Below, piece by piece: positions 4,515 through 6,294 of a DNA stretch of 6,294 nt; within the stretch, counting starts at the first letter, position 1; each line of letters opens with the position of its first letter. Position numbers and translations under genes: made by a program. The notes beneath the pieces were generated by a model, which worked only from the letters and a program-made list of their open reading frames with translations, did not search any database and was not told where the DNA came from. This DNA is from Betaproteobacteria bacterium TMED41 (GTDB taxonomy: Bacteria > Pseudomonadota > Gammaproteobacteria > Burkholderiales > Burkholderiaceae_A). The stretch is taken from the NCBI GenBank assembly GCA_002167365.1, contig NHCU01000044.1, positions 25,339 through 31,632 on the forward strand, written 5' to 3'.

Positions 4515-5627
4515 TTACCCATTCCCTCTTGCTACTCTTGGAAAAATTCCATTGGGTCTATAGAGCATTATCAGCACCATGGAAACCCCAAAAATTAGCA
4601 TTCTTAGGGCCTCGGGTGCAATTACTTCAAATCCAAAAATTGCATCCTGAATAGGTCTTGCAGTTAATCTTAAAACTTCAGGAATTGCGTAAAGAACTAT
4701 CGCTCCTAAAATAACACCGTATACATTGCCTAGCCCCCCCAAAACAACCATTGCAACTATAATTATACTTTCCATTAAAACAAAACTTTCAGGAGAAACA
4801 AAACCCTGAAAGGCTGCAAACATGGCACCGGAGATGCCTCCAAATGAAGCCCCTAAGGAAAAAGCTAAAAGCTTCATATTTCGAGTATTAATACCCATTG
4901 ATTTCGCTGCTATCTCATCCTCTCTAACTGCGAGCCAAGCTCTTCCAATACGAGAGTTTTCTAATCTAAAACTACATACAACGATTATTATTGAGAATAA
5001 TAAAAATATATAATAATGTAATTGTACTGAAGGAATAGTAAGAGAACCAATCTCGAGGGAGCTTGAAAAGTTAACACCAAACATAGATATTGGTTCGATT
5101 GAGCCTATACCTTGAGGTCCATTTGTCAAATTAATCGGACTATTTAAATTATTCAAAAAAATTCTTATGATTTCTCCAAAACCAAGTGTAACTATCGCCA
5201 AATAATCACCTCTAAGTTTTAGAATCGGAAAGCCTAGCAAAATGCCAAAGAATGCAGCTAAAACAGCTGCCATAAAGATAATCGATAGACTATTTAGTCC
5301 AAATCCAACTGTGAACAACTGATTAATAAATACAAATTGCTCGTGTAAGTGTGGAGAGGTAACTAATGCATAAAAATAGGCACCAACTGCATAAAAAGCA
5401 ACATATCCCAGATCAAGCAAACCCGCATATCCAACCACGATGTTTAAGCCTAACGCCAACATAACGTAAAGTAATGAAAAGGCAAGGATTCTTATCCATG
5501 CATTACCAAAAAACCCAGCAAAAAAAGGCAAAAATAAAAGTATTGTTACTAGCAAAGCAAGAATAGCTAACTTGTTCTTTTTGTAAAGGTTACCGTTCAT
5601 ATTATGGTCTGTCAGAGACTCTTTCAC
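4515..5627 (-). CDS. livM: branched-chain amino acid ABC transporter permease LivM
   Basis: A 370-residue inner-membrane permease with a lysine-bearing N-terminus (YKKNK, 15-19) followed by many hydrophobic segments, the first two at about 20-40 and 45-67. Family hallmarks include LGLNIVVGYAGLLDLGYVAFYAVGAY (59-84), LKLRGDYLAIVTLGFGEIIR (136-155), NLTNGPQGIG (166-175), the EAA-type loop GRAWLAVREDEIAAKSMGI (228-246) that docks on the ATPases, FQGFVSPESF (273-282), and the closing YRPNGIFPR (356-364). It would form the channel with LivH. The GTG at 5627 overlaps the end of livH by 26 nt and has an AGGA site 7 nt upstream. The alternative ATG at 5600, one base after the livH stop, would give 361 residues but has no clear ribosome binding site. 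Both leave the membrane segments intact. Residue numbers here use the GTG start. Confidence 0.93.
   Translation of the reverse strand: MKESLTDHNMNGNLYKKNKLAILALLVTILLFLPFFAGFFGNAWIRILAFSLLYVMLALGLNIVVGYAGLLDLGYVAFYAVGAYFYALVTSPHLHEQFVFINQLFTVGFGLNSLSIIFMAAVLAAFFGILLGFPILKLRGDYLAIVTLGFGEIIRIFLNNLNSPINLTNGPQGIGSIEPISMFGVNFSSSLEIGSLTIPSVQLHYYIFLLFSIIIVVCSFRLENSRIGRAWLAVREDEIAAKSMGINTRNMKLLAFSLGASFGGISGAMFAAFQGFVSPESFVLMESIIIVAMVVLGGLGNVYGVILGAIVLYAIPEVLRLTARPIQDAIFGFEVIAPEALRMLIFGVSMVLIMLYRPNGIFPRVARGNG
4734..4740 (-). repeat. G7 homopolymer in livM
   Basis: Seven consecutive G residues on the coding strand cover the end of Leu296 and Gly297-Gly298. Long G runs stand out in this AT-rich DNA and are typical slippage-prone tracts; the frame is intact here. 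Confidence 0.9.
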
Positions 5628-6294
5628 CGAGAATTCCTGAGGGTCGAATAATGAGTACCAGTACTAACACACCAAATGACAAGACATCTTGATAGTGACT
5701 ACCGAGAAATCCACCGGTTAAATCTCCAAGATATCCTCCTCCAAGACTTTCGATTAAACCAAGTAACAAACCACCCAAGACTGCACCTGCAAGATTTCCT
5801 ATTCCACCTAAAACAGCAGCGGTAAAAGCTTTCAAACCGAGAATAAATCCCATGGTAAAGTGAACGTAATTATAATTTAAGGCCACTAAAATCCCTGCAA
5901 TTGCTGCCAGTGTTGCACCAAGCATGAAAGTTATTGAGATTACTTTGTTCACAGAGATTCCCATTAAAGATGCCATTTCAGGGTTTTCCGAAACAGCTCT
6001 CATTGCTCTACCAAAATTTGTTTTCATAACAAATACCATCAGTAGAATCATGGAAATGGTTGCAGTTATGATTATTAAAATTTGCTTTGGAGAAATAACC
6101 GCACCAAAGAGTTGAATAGTTTCAATAGGGAGCAAATCAGGAAAAACTTTTGGATTTGGACTCCAAATGATCATGGCGATGGTTTGCAAAATAATTGAAA
6201 TTCCAATAGCAGTAATCAATGGGGCTAATCGTGGAGCATTTCTTAGTGGACGATACGCTACTCTTTCGATGATAGCTGCAATAATAGCGCAAGT
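5602..6294 (-). CDS. livH: branched-chain amino acid ABC transporter permease LivH, N-terminus off the window
   Basis: The frame stays open to the right edge, giving 230 residues; roughly the first 75-80 of a normal protein of about 310 are missing. The TTG at 6219 is an internal Leu codon, because the upstream residues ERVAYRPLRNAPRLAP are the conserved LivH segment that leads into LITAIGISIILQ. Further hallmarks (fragment numbering) are the EAA-type loop GRAMRAVSENPEMASLMGI (95-113) that contacts the ATPases, GFILGLKAFTAAVLGGIGN (149-167), the GLIESLGGGYLGD stretch (179-191), GSHYQD (198-203) and the closing RPSGILGERVSDRP (217-230). It is a polytopic inner-membrane protein that partners LivM. 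The sequence closely recalls Burkholderiales LivH. Its last 26 nt overlap the preferred start of livM. The operon promoter, and possibly a binding-protein gene, lie outside the window. Confidence 0.94.
   Translation of the reverse strand, partial: TCAIIAAIIERVAYRPLRNAPRLAPLITAIGISIILQTIAMIIWSPNPKVFPDLLPIETIQLFGAVISPKQILIIITATISMILLMVFVMKTNFGRAMRAVSENPEMASLMGISVNKVISITFMLGATLAAIAGILVALNYNYVHFTMGFILGLKAFTAAVLGGIGNLAGAVLGGLLLGLIESLGGGYLGDLTGGFLGSHYQDVLSFGVLVLVLIIRPSGILGERVSDRP
5635..5638 (-). promoter_or_regulatory. Shine-Dalgarno site favouring the livM GTG start
   Basis: AGGA on the minus strand (5638 to 5635), inside the end of livH, is 7 nt before the GTG at 5627. No comparable site precedes the alternative ATG at 5600. 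Confidence 0.5.

Noticed and set aside
4822..6115. Short plus-strand open frames opposite livM (4822-5013) and livH (5924-6115)
   Set aside because: Both are antisense to conserved membrane segments of the permeases and have no supporting signals.

Overview
This is an AT-rich, gene-dense bacterial fragment with no gap over about 30 bases between genes, no RNA genes and no mobile element. The LivH, LivM, SDR-like and DUF3501 sequences look most like what I remember of Burkholderiales (Betaproteobacteria) homologues, but with a far more AT-rich, lysine-rich composition than typical members. A streamlined, low-GC aquatic betaproteobacterium fits best. That placement is inference from remembered family sequences, not from a search.

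Left part, plus strand (1-2004): four tightly packed genes in one direction. They are the 3' end of a GlpC/HdrB-type CCG-domain Fe-S protein, a DUF3501 protein, a DUF2237 protein starting at TTG, and a ferredoxin--NADP+ reductase (fpr). Spacers are 29, 24 and 8 nt, so they are probably one transcript. The theme is redox. The Fe-S protein and DUF3501 are recurrent neighbours, often beside rubrerythrin (recalled), and their joint function is not established. DUF2237 is a small Cys-rich family of unknown function.

Right part, minus strand (6294 down to 2009): five genes read in the order livH (N-terminus off the window), livM, livG, livF and an atypical NAD-binding SDR/epimerase-like gene. livHMGF encode the two permeases and two ATPases of a branched-chain amino acid type (HAAT family) ABC importer. 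No periplasmic binding protein lies inside the window. The SDR-like gene follows livF after 21 nt and is probably co-transcribed.

The two operons converge with only 4 nt between the fpr and SDR stop codons, and I see no convincing intrinsic terminator there. Several starts are non-ATG (TTG for DUF2237, GTG for livF, probably GTG for livM), each supported by a Shine-Dalgarno-like sequence. The most unusual points are the Fe-S/DUF3501/DUF2237/Fpr redox cluster, an SDR-like protein without a recognisable YxxxK catalytic pair, a perfect 18-bp palindrome inside fpr, and A8-A9 and G7 homopolymers inside coding sequence. I see no clearly new system; most of the window is a well-known transporter operon beside a poorly characterised redox cluster.
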